A stretch of DNA of 64,000 bases, taken from an uncultured Saprospiraceae bacterium (lineage in GTDB: Bacteria > Bacteroidota > Bacteroidia > Chitinophagales > Saprospiraceae). The DNA is taken from positions 53,475-117,474 of the forward strand of contig CALISO010000027.1 of NCBI GenBank assembly GCA_938041445.1. Direction: 5' to 3'. Shown piece after piece: positions 27,283 to 39,400 of this stretch. Positions within the stretch are counted from its first letter, which is position 1, and every line of letters begins with the position of its first letter. The notes beneath the pieces were generated by a model. The model worked only from the letters and a program-made list of their open reading frames with translations, was not told the origin of the DNA and did not search any database. The translations under genes were made by a program, and so were the position numbers.

Positions 27283-28452
27283 ATGGAAGCATATATCATA
27301 GGAGGATTCAGATCAGCAGTAGGTAAGGCAAAGAGGGGAGGATTCAAAAATTATCGATCGGATGATCTGGCTGTTGATGTCATCAAGCACTTGATGTCTA
27401 CGCAGCCTAATGTCGATCCTAAAATCATTGACGATGTAATCGTAGGTTGTGCCAACCCCGAAGGTGAACAAGGATTACAGATTGGTCGATTAATCTCGGC
27501 AAGAGCTCTTGGCAAAGAAGTACCAGGAATCACAATCAATAGATATTGTGGATCAGGACTTGAGTCAATCTCTATGGCTGTTGGAAAAATCAAAGCTGGA
27601 TTTGGGCATCTTTACCTTGCAGGTGGTACAGAGTCTATGAGTATGATTCCTATGACAGGGTACAAGCTAGCACCTAGCTACAAGGCTAACATAGAAAACA
27701 TCAATTATCATGTCAGTATGGGTGCAACTGCTGAGGCAGTCGCGGCTAAATATGAGGTAACCAGAGAGCAAGCAGATGAGTTTGCTGTTCAGTCGCATAC
27801 TAGAGCACAAGATGCAATCGATAATGGTCGCTTCAAAGACGAAATCGTTCCAATCACCGTAAACAATGTGTTTGTCAAAGATGGTAAACGTGTAGAATCG
27901 TCTCACGTAGTTGACACAGATGAAGGATTGCGCAGAGGTACTTCTATGGAAGGGCTTGCAAGGCTTAGACCGGCATTTAAGAATGGTGGGGTAGTCACTG
28001 CAGGTAATTCATCGCAGATATCTGATGGAGCTGCATTTACACTTGTAGCAAGTGAAGAAATGGTCAAACAACTCAATCTTGAACCAATCGCAAGATTGAT
28101 CTCTTGTGCTTCAGCTGGTGTAGATCCACTCTATATGGGTATTGGACCTTGTGCTGCAGTACCTAAGGCTATCAGTCAAGCTGGCCTCAATCTTAACGAT
28201 ATAGAACAAACTGAACTCAATGAGGCATTTGCAACTCAAGCACTAGCTGTAATCAAGACTCTCGGTCTTGACCCAGCAGCTGTCAATGTCAATGGAGGAG
28301 CCATAGCACTTGGTCACCCACTAGGATGTACAGGAGCTAAGTTAACGATCCAACTACTTAATGAAATGAAACGACGTAACCAGAAGTACGGTATGGTCAC
28401 TGCTTGCATTGGCGGTGGTCAAGGTATCGCTGGTGTCTTGGAGAGATTGTAG
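27283..28452 (+). CDS. fadA: Acetyl-CoA acyltransferase (3-ketoacyl-CoA thiolase)
   Basis: 389 aa. Performs thiolytic cleavage of 3-ketoacyl-CoA in beta-oxidation. Thiolase signatures are present: nucleophilic Cys in NRYCGSGLESISMAVG, NGGAIALGHPLGCTGAKL with the catalytic histidine, and MVTACIGGGQGIAGVLERL with the second catalytic cysteine. Length is typical. With fadN upstream and the acyl-CoA dehydrogenase before it, the three genes supply a full beta-oxidation spiral except for acyl-CoA synthetase and electron-transfer flavoprotein, which are not in the window. The GT2 gene follows after 17 nt. Confidence 0.96.
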   Translation: MEAYIIGGFRSAVGKAKRGGFKNYRSDDLAVDVIKHLMSTQPNVDPKIIDDVIVGCANPEGEQGLQIGRLISARALGKEVPGITINRYCGSGLESISMAVGKIKAGFGHLYLAGGTESMSMIPMTGYKLAPSYKANIENINYHVSMGATAEAVAAKYEVTREQADEFAVQSHTRAQDAIDNGRFKDEIVPITVNNVFVKDGKRVESSHVVDTDEGLRRGTSMEGLARLRPAFKNGGVVTAGNSSQISDGAAFTLVASEEMVKQLNLEPIARLISCASAGVDPLYMGIGPCAAVPKAISQAGLNLNDIEQTELNEAFATQALAVIKTLGLDPAAVNVNGGAIALGHPLGCTGAKLTIQLLNEMKRRNQKYGMVTACIGGGQGIAGVLERL

Positions 28453-28469
28453 AGTAATCTTATTTCTCA

Positions 28470-29474
28470 ATGTCAATACCCATAATATCCATTATCACTC
28501 CAGTTAAAAATGGTGCTGCATACTTGAGAGAGTGTCTGGATTCCATTATTGCACAGACTGAAAGTGGGTGGGAGTTGTGTATAATTGATGATAATTCAAG
28601 TGATGAGACTTGGGAGATCTTATATGAATATCAACAGTTGGATGCTCGTATAAAGCCAAGAAAATCAAATGGAGTTGGTATCATACCAGCATTGCAAACT
28701 GGTTATCAATCTTCTACAGGTCAGTACATCACCCGGATGGATGCAGATGATCAGATGGCCCCTCAAAAACTAGAAACAATGGGTTTGTTGTTGTCAAGTA
28801 AGGGAAAAGGTTATCTGGCTCTGGGAGGTGTGGATTACTTTTCTGATGTTGAATTAGGTGATGGATATAAGAAGTATGCCTCTTGGCTCAATAGCCTCAC
28901 AGCAACTGGAAATAATTGGGTCGATATCTATAAAGAATGTGTCATCCCAAGTCCTTGTTGGATGCTTCATCGAGAAGACTTTGATAAGTGTGGTGGATTT
29001 GATTCTGATCAATACCCTGAAGACTACGATCTCTGCTTTCGGATGTATGCTGATGGATTAACAATTATTCCTTGTGATCAGGTATTGCATCAATGGAGAG
29101 ATTACCCTGAGCGAACATCTCGCAATGATCCTAACTATGCGGATAATCGATTTTTAGACTTAAAGTTGCATTGGTTTGCTCAACTAGAATTAGATAATCC
29201 TTGTGAATTAGTGATCTGGGGGGCAGGAAGAAAGGGTAAGCTCATAGCCAAACATTTTGTAGATAACAATATTGATATCTCATGGATAACAACTAACCCA
29301 AAGAAAATAGGACATAATATCTACCAACAGATACTCAAACACCCTGATAAGGTAGATCTAGATAAAAGCAATGTTATAGTTGCTGTATCTAATCCCTCAG
29401 AGCAAGAAGAAATACTTGCTCTATTGAAGGCGTTAGGAAAGAACAAGGGTAAGGATATTTTTCTTTTCTGCTAG
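28470..29474 (+). CDS. Family 2 glycosyltransferase with C-terminal Rossmann-like extension
   Basis: 334 aa. The first ~230 residues are a GT-A fold (ISIITPVKNGAAYLRECLDS, IIDDNSSDETWEIL, metal-binding TRMDADDQM, GGFDSDQYPEDYDLCFRM). The last ~95 residues form a separate domain starting CELVIWGAGRKGKLIAKHF, a GxGxxGK nucleotide-binding-like loop followed by alternating strands and helices. The domain could bind a nucleotide or sugar nucleotide, or be a structural module. Substrate unknown; probable polysaccharide or glycoprotein synthesis. It starts 17 nt after fadA and may be a passenger of that operon. Confidence 0.9.
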   Translation: MSIPIISIITPVKNGAAYLRECLDSIIAQTESGWELCIIDDNSSDETWEILYEYQQLDARIKPRKSNGVGIIPALQTGYQSSTGQYITRMDADDQMAPQKLETMGLLLSSKGKGYLALGGVDYFSDVELGDGYKKYASWLNSLTATGNNWVDIYKECVIPSPCWMLHREDFDKCGGFDSDQYPEDYDLCFRMYADGLTIIPCDQVLHQWRDYPERTSRNDPNYADNRFLDLKLHWFAQLELDNPCELVIWGAGRKGKLIAKHFVDNNIDISWITTNPKKIGHNIYQQILKHPDKVDLDKSNVIVAVSNPSEQEEILALLKALGKNKGKDIFLFC

Positions 29475-29500
29475 ATGAAAATGTTAGGATAGATGGCCAA

Positions 29501-30493
29501 CTATAATTTGTAGAAAGTACTTTTTACTCCCTGGACTCCGGGTACACACTTGAATACTGAACCAGATAGTGGAAGAGCCTTTTGCTCCGTAAGAGTCATA
29601 TCTACGCTTGCTGTAGTTATATAAAGTATATCTAAGTTTGGTCCCCCGAAAGCACAAGCTGTGACATTATGTGCAGGTACTTCTATCCGTTGAATAACTT
29701 CTCCGGTCTTGGGGTTAAAGTTGACAATGGCATTACCATTCCACATTCCCACCCACAAGTTATCGTTCTCGTCGATTGCCATACCATCTGGAAATCCTAA
29801 AGCTGGGTCCACAGTGATAGCAGTCCTGCCATTGCTGATTTTTCCTGCTTGATTATCATAATCATATGCCATAATAACGTTAGTTGGCGTATCAATATAG
29901 TACATAGTTTTATGGTCCTTAGTCCATACGATTCCATTAGAGATTGTAATGCCGCTAAGTTTCTTTTTGACATTACCTCTTTCGACTGAATAGAGACTGC
30001 CTATTGGTGCTTCAATATTTAGATCCATAGATCCTACCCATAATCTACCTGACGGATCACACTTACCATCATTGAGTCTAGTTCCTTCAATGTTAGATTC
30101 AACATCACTTATGACTCTATGTGTCATTGTACTGGGAATAAACTCAATAATGCCTTGTTCTGTGGCAAGAATAGCGCTTCCAGTAGTAGATGGAACTGCT
30201 GTGCCGATTCTAGAAGGGAGCAGATAAACTGAATTGTCCTCTTTTTCAGGATCAAGGATATTGAATGTCTTTCCCTCTATATCGATCCACCAAAGACTCT
30301 GCGTATTGTGATTCCATAAAGCACCTTCGCCAAGCTTGGCATCGATTTGATATGCTAATTCTACAGTTATCGCAGGCATTGTTTTGATGTTTGAATCAAT
30401 AACTAATACTTTTTGCTGCTTACATGCTAATGTTAGAATCAATAGGAAAAATAAACACAAATTAAAGAAGGGAAATGTAATTCTTTTGGTCAC
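29501..30493 (-). CDS. SMP-30/gluconolactonase-like lipoprotein
   Basis: About 330 aa from GTG 30493; the track start at 30523 is TTG. From the GTG the N-terminus is a compact lipoprotein signal (TKRITFPFF ... LILTLAC-K). The mature part is a six-bladed SMP-30 propeller: EGALWNHNTQSLWWIDIEGK with the metal-site Glu, TRLNDGKCDPSGRLWVGSMD, ISNGIVWTKDHKTMYYIDT, FPDGMAIDENDNLWVGMWNG and VTACAFGGPNLDILYITTA. Family members are calcium/zinc lactonases acting on sugar lactones. As a surface lipoprotein it may act on extracellular or periplasmic lactones. It lies downstream of the serpin gene by ~175 nt. Confidence 0.9.
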   Translation of the reverse strand: MTKRITFPFFNLCLFFLLILTLACKQQKVLVIDSNIKTMPAITVELAYQIDAKLGEGALWNHNTQSLWWIDIEGKTFNILDPEKEDNSVYLLPSRIGTAVPSTTGSAILATEQGIIEFIPSTMTHRVISDVESNIEGTRLNDGKCDPSGRLWVGSMDLNIEAPIGSLYSVERGNVKKKLSGITISNGIVWTKDHKTMYYIDTPTNVIMAYDYDNQAGKISNGRTAITVDPALGFPDGMAIDENDNLWVGMWNGNAIVNFNPKTGEVIQRIEVPAHNVTACAFGGPNLDILYITTASVDMTLTEQKALPLSGSVFKCVPGVQGVKSTFYKL

Positions 30494-30667
30494 ATTATGG
30501 CGTTTGAGATAAATGAACACCAATGTACCATAAGTATTTCAATTGATAAATTTATAATACAAGCATACTTAAGTCAAACCTTAATTTGTGCTTGGATGAT
30601 CAGAATTCTAGACCTATTTATAGAGAATTACTATTCGTTTAACAGAACATTGGATTTATTAATTGGA

Positions 30668-31897
30668 TTAACCTATTGGATTTCCAACCTTACCTATGAA
30701 CAGAGGGACTCTTGTATCAATATGACGAACAACAAATACAAATGGTCTGTCAAACCTAAGAGTAGGAGGGACTGATTCTACGCCGACGCCAACAGTTGTA
30801 ACAGCAGCACCATCAATCCCTTTCTCGTCTACCTTGACGTAGACATCATGCAGGACTCTAGTTAAGTACTGCGAACCAGCAAACTGCCCCATACCACTCA
30901 AGTCGGCGTTCTCAAATGTTGTTGTCATTCCTCTAGAAACTAACACATCTTTCATATTCATCGATGTTGCTATTTCAAATTTTGGAAGGTAGACTTGTAT
31001 ACGATCTGACTGTAGGTTATCATAGATGTTGTGGTAGATGTCTGAGCTAAATCCACTAATAAAGTCATTAATGTCAGATGATTCACTTGGCATAATAAAC
31101 GTCACTGCATAATCTTCGTCAGAGACAGGAAGATCTACAGCGGAGTAATTGTCTGTAACAACAAATGGCCTTACATCATCAGATGACATAGTTGGTATTT
31201 CTATTTGATTCCCATCCCTCGTGGTAAATGGTCTGTTAGATGTTCCATACTCAGTAAAACCAATACCCCAATCAGCAGTAAAAACAAGTGCATTGATTAA
31301 AAATACAGCTTCATCAGCTTGAATCATATCCAGTACTTTCTCAATACGACCTTCCGTTACTTCATCTACCCATCCATTGATGACATCCACAGTTGCTGGA
31401 TCGCTAAAATCTTCTTCTGTAAATGTTCCATTATAGTATGTCTGGATATCATTAGTGTACTCTTCACTAGGAGTGTAAAGGCTAGGGAAGTAGTAGATTT
31501 TGTTCTGACTATTGAATGTAGTGTTATTGCTTTTTGGAGTGAGTTGATCATATATGTCACTGTAGTATGTTCCTAGACCATTTGGTAGGAAGTCTCCTGT
31601 ATTAAGGGCAGATCTAAACTCTTGATAGGTCTCACCCTTAGCTCCTGTCATAGTCATATAGAGAGCTGATTGTAATGAGTAAGGTGAGATGAGTACATTC
31701 TCTTCTCCTTCAGCATCTACATCTTGGAACATCCCTAATCCGTACTCAATACTAGTACCTATGTAGTCATCTAGATCACCTTGTTCTGAAATATCAATAT
31801 CTGGTATCTCATTAGATGGATTATCAACTGATTGATTGTCATCACAGGAAATCAATGTGAAAGTCAAAGCGAAAAGGAAGCTCACGAGGTATTTCAT
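30668..31897 (-). CDS. Serpin-family protease inhibitor, lipoprotein
   Basis: About 409 aa from ATG 31897 (track GTG at 31906). Lipobox FTLISC-DD. Serpin core signatures: NVLISPYSLQSALYMTMTGAKGET, VINGWVDEVTEGRIEKVLD, FLINALVFTADWG, and the C-terminal FDRPFVFVVRHIDTRVPLFIGKV. The reactive-centre loop aligns without gaps to alpha-1-antitrypsin: hinge EKGIDGAAVTT with small residues at P12-P9, then VGVGVE|SVPP, placing Glu377 (track numbering) at P1 and Ser at P1'. The hinge suggests true inhibitory loop insertion; P1 Glu suggests a glutamyl-specific target protease. Probably guards the cell surface against proteases of neighbours or its own. Confidence 0.95.
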   Translation of the reverse strand: MKYLVSFLFALTFTLISCDDNQSVDNPSNEIPDIDISEQGDLDDYIGTSIEYGLGMFQDVDAEGEENVLISPYSLQSALYMTMTGAKGETYQEFRSALNTGDFLPNGLGTYYSDIYDQLTPKSNNTTFNSQNKIYYFPSLYTPSEEYTNDIQTYYNGTFTEEDFSDPATVDVINGWVDEVTEGRIEKVLDMIQADEAVFLINALVFTADWGIGFTEYGTSNRPFTTRDGNQIEIPTMSSDDVRPFVVTDNYSAVDLPVSDEDYAVTFIMPSESSDINDFISGFSSDIYHNIYDNLQSDRIQVYLPKFEIATSMNMKDVLVSRGMTTTFENADLSGMGQFAGSQYLTRVLHDVYVKVDEKGIDGAAVTTVGVGVESVPPTLRFDRPFVFVVRHIDTRVPLFIGKVGNPIG

Positions 31898-32084
31898 AAT
31901 AGTCACTATTTAGTTATCTAAGTTAACGAATATACCTAATAAGACGTTTGTGCGATCGAGGTAGGTTGGGTAGTAGGTGGTGGTTTTTTTAAATTCATAC
32001 CCAACCAGTGACTGTGAAGAGATGGCTCAAAATATAAGTTGCACCATAATATATCCTGTTGTCTTCTAGCAGTTGTCTTTTTGT

Positions 32085-32122
32085 AAAAAAAAAAGGGCTT
32101 CATCTGTGACAATGAAACCCTT
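32085..32122 (-). terminator. strong rho-independent terminator of icd
   Basis: Read on the minus strand: AAGGGTTTCAT - 8-nt loop - ATGAAGCCCTT, an 11-bp stem with one G-U pair, followed by a run of T (plus strand A run 32085-32094). It starts 30 nt after the stop codon of the isocitrate dehydrogenase gene. The rest of the 245-nt region 31907-32151 carries no ORF and must hold the serpin promoter. Confidence 0.88.
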
Positions 32123-32151
32123 TCTAGTATCTCAATACATTCTCTTCTTAT

Positions 32152-34449
<2,298 letters not shown>

Positions 34450-34524
34450 CTACAGATAGACTTAGATATATCCGCTGTTGGCAAATATTCATAATCTATT
34501 TCGTTGATTCTCTGTTTCTCATAT

Positions 34525-34899
34525 ATGAGCAGAAGCGAGCAAATACTAAATCTGAGACCTGAAGTGAATGTCAAGAGCAGCCAAGGTATAGAAGCATTTC
34601 AAAACGTGACACTTCGACCAATTTTGAAGTTTCAGCACCCTTTGACCCTAGCATTTTTAGATAAAAGCAGTCGATACACCAAGGTGCTCAAAGCTGAAAT
34701 GCCAAAAGGTATCTACCACGATAAGGTTTTAACCATCCTCAGGTCCGATCAAGCGTTACGTAATATGGTCATTGGTGCAGTCATTGGAATGATGACGGTG
34801 GATGAGTATACTACCTATCAAGAATTTACTAAAGAGTACAATAGGCGTATCATCACTATGCAAGCTCAGCGATATGCAGATACTGCCTATCCATCTTAA
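34525..34899 (+). CDS. Small conserved protein, unknown function
   Basis: 124 aa from ATG 34525; the track uses TTG 34504. The pattern FQNVTLRPILKFQHPLTLAFL ... KGIYHDKVLTILRSDQALRNMVIGAVIGMMTVDEYTTY ... RRIITM resembles a family I recall from Bacteroidota genomes that sometimes carries a glyoxalase label. I see no glyoxalase metal-site motif and would not use that name. Helical, cytoplasmic, no signal peptide. Divergent from icd, so the two share the 150-nt upstream region. Confidence 0.75.
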   Translation: MSRSEQILNLRPEVNVKSSQGIEAFQNVTLRPILKFQHPLTLAFLDKSSRYTKVLKAEMPKGIYHDKVLTILRSDQALRNMVIGAVIGMMTVDEYTTYQEFTKEYNRRIITMQAQRYADTAYPS

Positions 34900-34917
34900 T
34901 GGAGAGATATAAAAAGA

Positions 34918-34951
34918 AAACGAGCAGAAGATTAATATCTCCTACTCGTTT
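34918..34951. terminator. hairpin terminator shared by convergent genes
   Basis: AAACGAGcAG ... CTaCTCGTTT forms a 9-bp stem with one mismatch around a 14-nt loop; TTTAATTT follows on the plus strand. It starts 19 nt after the small conserved gene's stop and lies downstream of the convergent Cys-rich gene. Confidence 0.6.
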
Positions 34952-34975
34952 AATTTGACGTTGTATGTTTTAAAT

Positions 34976-34992
34976 ACCTGAATCAATCAGGT
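34976..34992 (-). terminator. small hairpin after Cys-rich gene
   Basis: ACCTGA - 5 nt - TCAGGT, 6-bp stem, 11 nt after the Cys-rich gene's stop. On the minus strand ATTTAAAA follows. Short, so of uncertain strength. Confidence 0.4.
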
Positions 34993-35003
34993 TAAATAAC
35001 ATC

Positions 35004-35762
35004 TTACATTTCTTTAGATGCGTCAGATGCAGCTTTTGCAGCACACTTCTTAGCACAAGCTTTTTTGTCTGAACTACAAGCTTTCTTAGATACTGGTGCA
35101 GCGTCAGCTTCCATAGTAGCAGCAGCTACTTTGATGAATGCCTTAGAGTCACTGCAGTACTTTACTTCTTCGTTGCTTACAGTACCAGAAGTAGCGCAAG
35201 TCGTTTTCTGAAAGTAAGATACTTTACCTGAAGTAGAGCACTCTTTTCTTTCGATAGTTGCATCACTTGCAGCTAGAGCATCAGCTTCAGCAGTAAGAGA
35301 AGCTACTTGACCTTCATTTACATTCACGATAGATGCTGTCTTAGCTCCTTTAGAACAAGTCTTAGCACAAGATGCCTTCTCAGCAGCGCTACAAGCTTTC
35401 TTAGAGACAGGTGCAGCTGCACCATCAGCAGATGCATCAGCCTCCATAGTAGCAGAAGCTACTTTGATGAATGCTTTAGAATCTCCACAGTACTTAACTT
35501 CTTCGTTGCTTACAGCACCTGAAACAGAACAAGTTGACTTTTGGAAGTAAGATACTTTACCTGAAGTAGAACATTCTCTTCTTTCGATAGTCGCATCACT
35601 TGCAGCAAGAGCATCAGCCTCAGCAATTAATGAAGCTACTTGACCTTCATCTACAGATACTGCAGCAGTCTTAGCGCCTTTAGTACAAGTCTTAGAACAT
35701 GATTGTGCAGAGATTAATCCTGCAACCATAACCATAGCGAACAACAATACGATTCTTTTCAT
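35004..35762 (-). CDS. Secreted Cys-rich protein made of two tandem modules
   Basis: 252 aa. Signal peptide MKRIVLLFAMVMVAGLISAQ. The mature chain is two near-identical ~85-residue modules (about residues 26-108 and 136-219) joined by an Ala-rich, Cys-containing linker, plus a C-terminal Lys/Ala/Cys tail (DKKACAKKCAAKAAS). Shared blocks: EGQVASL-AEADALAASDATIE, ECSTSGKVSYFQK-TC, SNEEVKYC-DSKAFIKVA-ATMEAD. Each module has four conserved cysteines. The composition (Ala, Ser, Lys, Cys) differs from neighbours. No known family recognised; Cys pattern could mean disulfides, metal binding or covalent surface assembly. It stands alone with its own terminator. Confidence 0.85.
   Translation of the reverse strand: MKRIVLLFAMVMVAGLISAQSCSKTCTKGAKTAAVSVDEGQVASLIAEADALAASDATIERRECSTSGKVSYFQKSTCSVSGAVSNEEVKYCGDSKAFIKVASATMEADASADGAAAPVSKKACSAAEKASCAKTCSKGAKTASIVNVNEGQVASLTAEADALAASDATIERKECSTSGKVSYFQKTTCATSGTVSNEEVKYCSDSKAFIKVAAATMEADAAPVSKKACSSDKKACAKKCAAKAASDASKEM
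35103..35357 (-). repeat. module 2 of the tandem duplication
   Basis: Second copy (residues ~136-220), close to the first at protein level (about five of six residues match by eye) and visibly similar in DNA, e.g. gaagtaagatactttacctgaagtaga in both. Implies recent internal duplication or ongoing homogenisation. Confidence 0.8.
35436..35687 (-). repeat. module 1 of the tandem duplication
   Basis: First copy (residues ~26-109). Differs from module 2 by a one-residue shift in the lead-in (AVSVDEG versus SIVNVNEG) and a four-residue insert (SADG) at its end. Confidence 0.8.
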
Positions 35763-35971
35763 TTATTAAAGTTTTTATAAATTATATTTTCAATTTAACG
35801 ACCTAAAGATAACCTAAACAGACCGCTCAAGTTGACCTATTAATAAGAAATTAACAGTATGAAGGTCCAAATTGACTATTTGTGTCAAAACATTGACGAT
35901 ATAACCTCTGAAATAATGTATTTTTATAGGCATAATATGTTTTAACTCATTTCATTTCTAAGTTCTTATAT

Positions 35972-36433
35972 ATGTTAGACAAACTGATATTCTCTGCGCT
36001 GATCCTTGGTATAGCTGTTATTGCATTTGGATGCAAATCTCAAAAAAGCTCCGAGGAGGCTGAAAAAGTCGATGATATGGTGATGATTTTCGGAAGTTCT
36101 GGTGGATTTGCTGGGAAGACACTTAGATATAAGCTCCATGAAGATGGTAGTATCTATAAAGGGGGCGGAGGTAACACATTTGCTAAAGTCAATGGTGTGG
36201 ATAAAGACCAAGCGGCACAAATCTTCTCAAACTTTAATAATCTAGGATTTGATCGAGTCGTACTCGATGATCCAGGTAATATGACATATTTTATTATTGC
36301 TAAATATGGCGATAGACAAAAGAAACTTGCTTGGGGTGGTATGAACAAAGATATGCCTGACAATCTTGAAATCTACTACAATAGTTTTATGAAGTTGATG
36401 AAAAGAAAGAACACAAACTCCAGTGATATGTAA
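35972..36433 (+). CDS. Putative lipoprotein, unknown function
   Basis: 153 aa. N-terminal signal with lipobox VIAFGC-K (C21). The mature part is a small alpha/beta-looking domain: MVMIFGSSGGFAGKTLRYKLHEDGSIYKGGGG, then AAQIFSNFNNLGFDRVVLDDPGNMTYFIIAKYGD and a basic C-terminus (MKRKNTNSSDM). It resembles small lipoproteins of Bacteroidota that carry a substrate-like G-x-x-G-x-T-x-x-Y strand turn, but I cannot name a family. The 209-nt region before it is AT-rich and shared with the divergent Cys-rich gene; the M4 protease gene follows after 59 nt. Confidence 0.8.
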   Translation: MLDKLIFSALILGIAVIAFGCKSQKSSEEAEKVDDMVMIFGSSGGFAGKTLRYKLHEDGSIYKGGGGNTFAKVNGVDKDQAAQIFSNFNNLGFDRVVLDDPGNMTYFIIAKYGDRQKKLAWGGMNKDMPDNLEIYYNSFMKLMKRKNTNSSDM

Positions 36434-36492
36434 GACGCTTAATAGCGATTATACTATCTGATTTAATACACTCTATAAGATTACAATACATT

Positions 36493-39400
36493 ATGATTAA
36501 CCGTATATCTATATTCATATTGGTTGGGTTCTTGATGGCTACTTTGCCAGCAGTTGCTCAGTTTAAAACTATTCCTGAAGGTGATATCATTACCCATGAG
36601 CAGAAGCAACAATCAAGACTCTTGTCGAATGCTAATCCTACTATAACAGGACAAGGAACGCAGTCTCAATTATTTAATGCGATTAATTCTAGCAGTTATC
36701 AATTACTTGATCTCCAAGGAGCAAAGCAAGTACTTGGCTTGAATAAGTTTGGTGGGGCAAAGTATGTCAGAACATCCACAGTAAGTGGAGACCGAGCAGC
36801 GTTTTCATCCATCATTGATCAATTTGCCAAAGCGACTGATATCAAAGAACTTGGTAGTCAAGCAAAATTAGATGTTTCTTGGACTGATGAGATTGGACAT
36901 ACGCATTATAGATTTGGACAGTATGTCAATGGACTTCGTATTTACGGCAGTCAATCAATCTTACATATCAATGCTGAGGGTGGATCTTATCTTCAGTCAG
37001 AGTTGGTACCAGATGACTATCCTTTAGCTGATAAGGTATCTGGTATATCTGAGACTGCTGTCAAAAATACAATCATTCAAACCCTAGATGGATATACAGA
37101 GATCACAGGCGAAAACCTGAGACTAATCGATGGTAATCAATGGGAAATTGAAGAAGTCTATTACTTCCATGAAGATAATCTTGTACAAGCTTACTTTGTT
37201 AAGGTATATGCTAAGATCGATGATAGGCAGGAGTTTTTTGTAGATGCAACTAGTGGTCAGCTTCTGCACAAGCATTCTACGATTTGCAAGTTTCACAACC
37301 ACGTCCACGACCATAGATATACACACGAGGAAACACAAAAGAAGGTACTTGTAGATGGAGCAGTCGTATCGACTGGCCCGGATTTATTTGGTCAAAATAG
37401 GACTATCAATACTTACGAGGTAGGGACTAGACAATACTTAATTGATGCCACAAGAGACATGTATAGTGCCTCTCAGTCAAGTATGCCAAACGAACCAGTG
37501 GGTGTATTATGGACAATCGATGCATTCAATACGTCACCACAGAATAATGACTTCAACTATGATCATGTATCTGTAACGAATAACAACTGGTCAAATCGAG
37601 AGACAGCAGTATCAGCACATTATAACGCAGGTCTATCTTATCAATATTTCAATGATAAATTTAACAGAAATGCTATTGATAACAATGGTGGTAACATCAT
37701 CTCAATAATCAATGTCTCAGACGAAAGCGGTAACTCTATGGGTAATGCCTTTTGGAATGGTGCGGCGATGTTTTATGGCAATGGTGATTCTGCATTTTTA
37801 CCACTAGGAAGAGGGTTGGACGTTGCTGGTCATGAGCTATCACACGGCGTTATCCAGAACACTGCCAATCTCGAATATCAAGGTGAATCAGGTGCATTGA
37901 ATGAATCATTTGCGGATGTCTTCGGAGCTATGATTGATCGTGATGATTGGTTGATAGGAGAGGATGTCGTAAGGACTTCTGCATTTCCATCTGGAGCATT
38001 GAGATCATTATCTGATCCGCATAATGGTGCATCGACTAATGACTTTAACTCTGGATGGCAACCACGTCATTACAATGAACGATTTACAGGATCTGCCGAT
38101 AATGGTGGTGTGCATATTAATAGTGGTATTCCTAATTACGCTTTCTTCTTGTTCGCAAGTGATGTAGGCAAAGAGATGGCTGAGAATGTTTATTATAGAG
38201 CATTGACTACATACTTGTCTAGGTCTTCACAGTTCAGAGATTGTAGGGCAGCTGTAGTACAAGCAGCTAATGATATAGGAGATGCGTCAGTTGTAGCAGC
38301 CGCAAATTCTGCATTTGATCAGGTTGGTATTGCAGGCAATGGCAGTACTGGAGGCACGACTTACGAGACTGATGCAGATCAAAATCTAGGGGCAGACTTC
38401 GTTGTTTACAGTGCTACGGATCTATCTAATCTAAAGATCGCTGATGGAGATGGAGCTGTGATTGCAGATCCATTTGTTGATTTAGGAGTCTTGAGTCGTC
38501 CAAGTGTCACTGATGATGGAAGCGTTATAGTTTTTGTCTCTCAGGACAATCACATACAACGAATTTCGATCGATTGGGCTACAGGATATTTTGACGTAGA
38601 GCAATTTACTGATCAGCCAGTATGGAGAAATGTTGTGATCTCAAAGGATGGACGTCGAATAGCAGCATTGACTGAAGAACTAGAGCCTGTAATCTATGTA
38701 TTTGAGTTTAGCACTGGAATAACTCAACCCTTTACGTTGTTTAACCCAACATTTACAGAGGGTATCTCTACAGGTGATGTCAACTATGCCGATGCAATGG
38801 AGTTTGACCTTTCTGGACAGACATTGATCTATGATGCATTCAACACGATAACAGGTACCTCAGGAACGATCGATTATTGGGATATTGGATTCATAGATGT
38901 ATATGATAGAAGCACACAAAATTTTGCTGATGGTAATATCCAAAAGCTCTTTACAGCATTGCCAGAAAACGTCAGTATTGGAAATCCAACATTCAGTAAA
39001 AATTCACCTTATATCATAGCACTTGATGTGCTTCAAGGTGGTGATTTCGCTCTTGGTGGATACAATATTGAAACATCTGAATACAATGTCATTACTGAAT
39101 TATTCGACATAGGGTTTCCTAACTATTCATCGGACGATAGCAAGATTATTTATGACTTGCCGTGGTTATTTGGATTAGATATTGGATCTATAGATTTGGG
39201 AAGTGACAAGATTACTGGTATTCCGAATACTGAGAATTTTTTCATTGAAAATGCTAAGTGGGGAGTTTTCTTCTCTAATGGTACAAGAGATCTCTTTGTC
39301 AATACCAATGACTTAGATATCGAAGAAATGTCAGTAGTTCCTAATCCAGCGAGTGAGACTGTTATTCTTTCAGGCGAGCAACTCATTAATGCAGAACAAA

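Noticed and set aside
30494-30523. TTG/GTG starts of the SMP-30-like lipoprotein
   Set aside because: They place ten extra residues before a clean lipoprotein signal that starts at GTG 30493.
34504-34899. Glyoxalase label for the small conserved protein
   Set aside because: No glyoxalase fold motif or metal ligand pattern is visible; the label seems to be carried over in databases.
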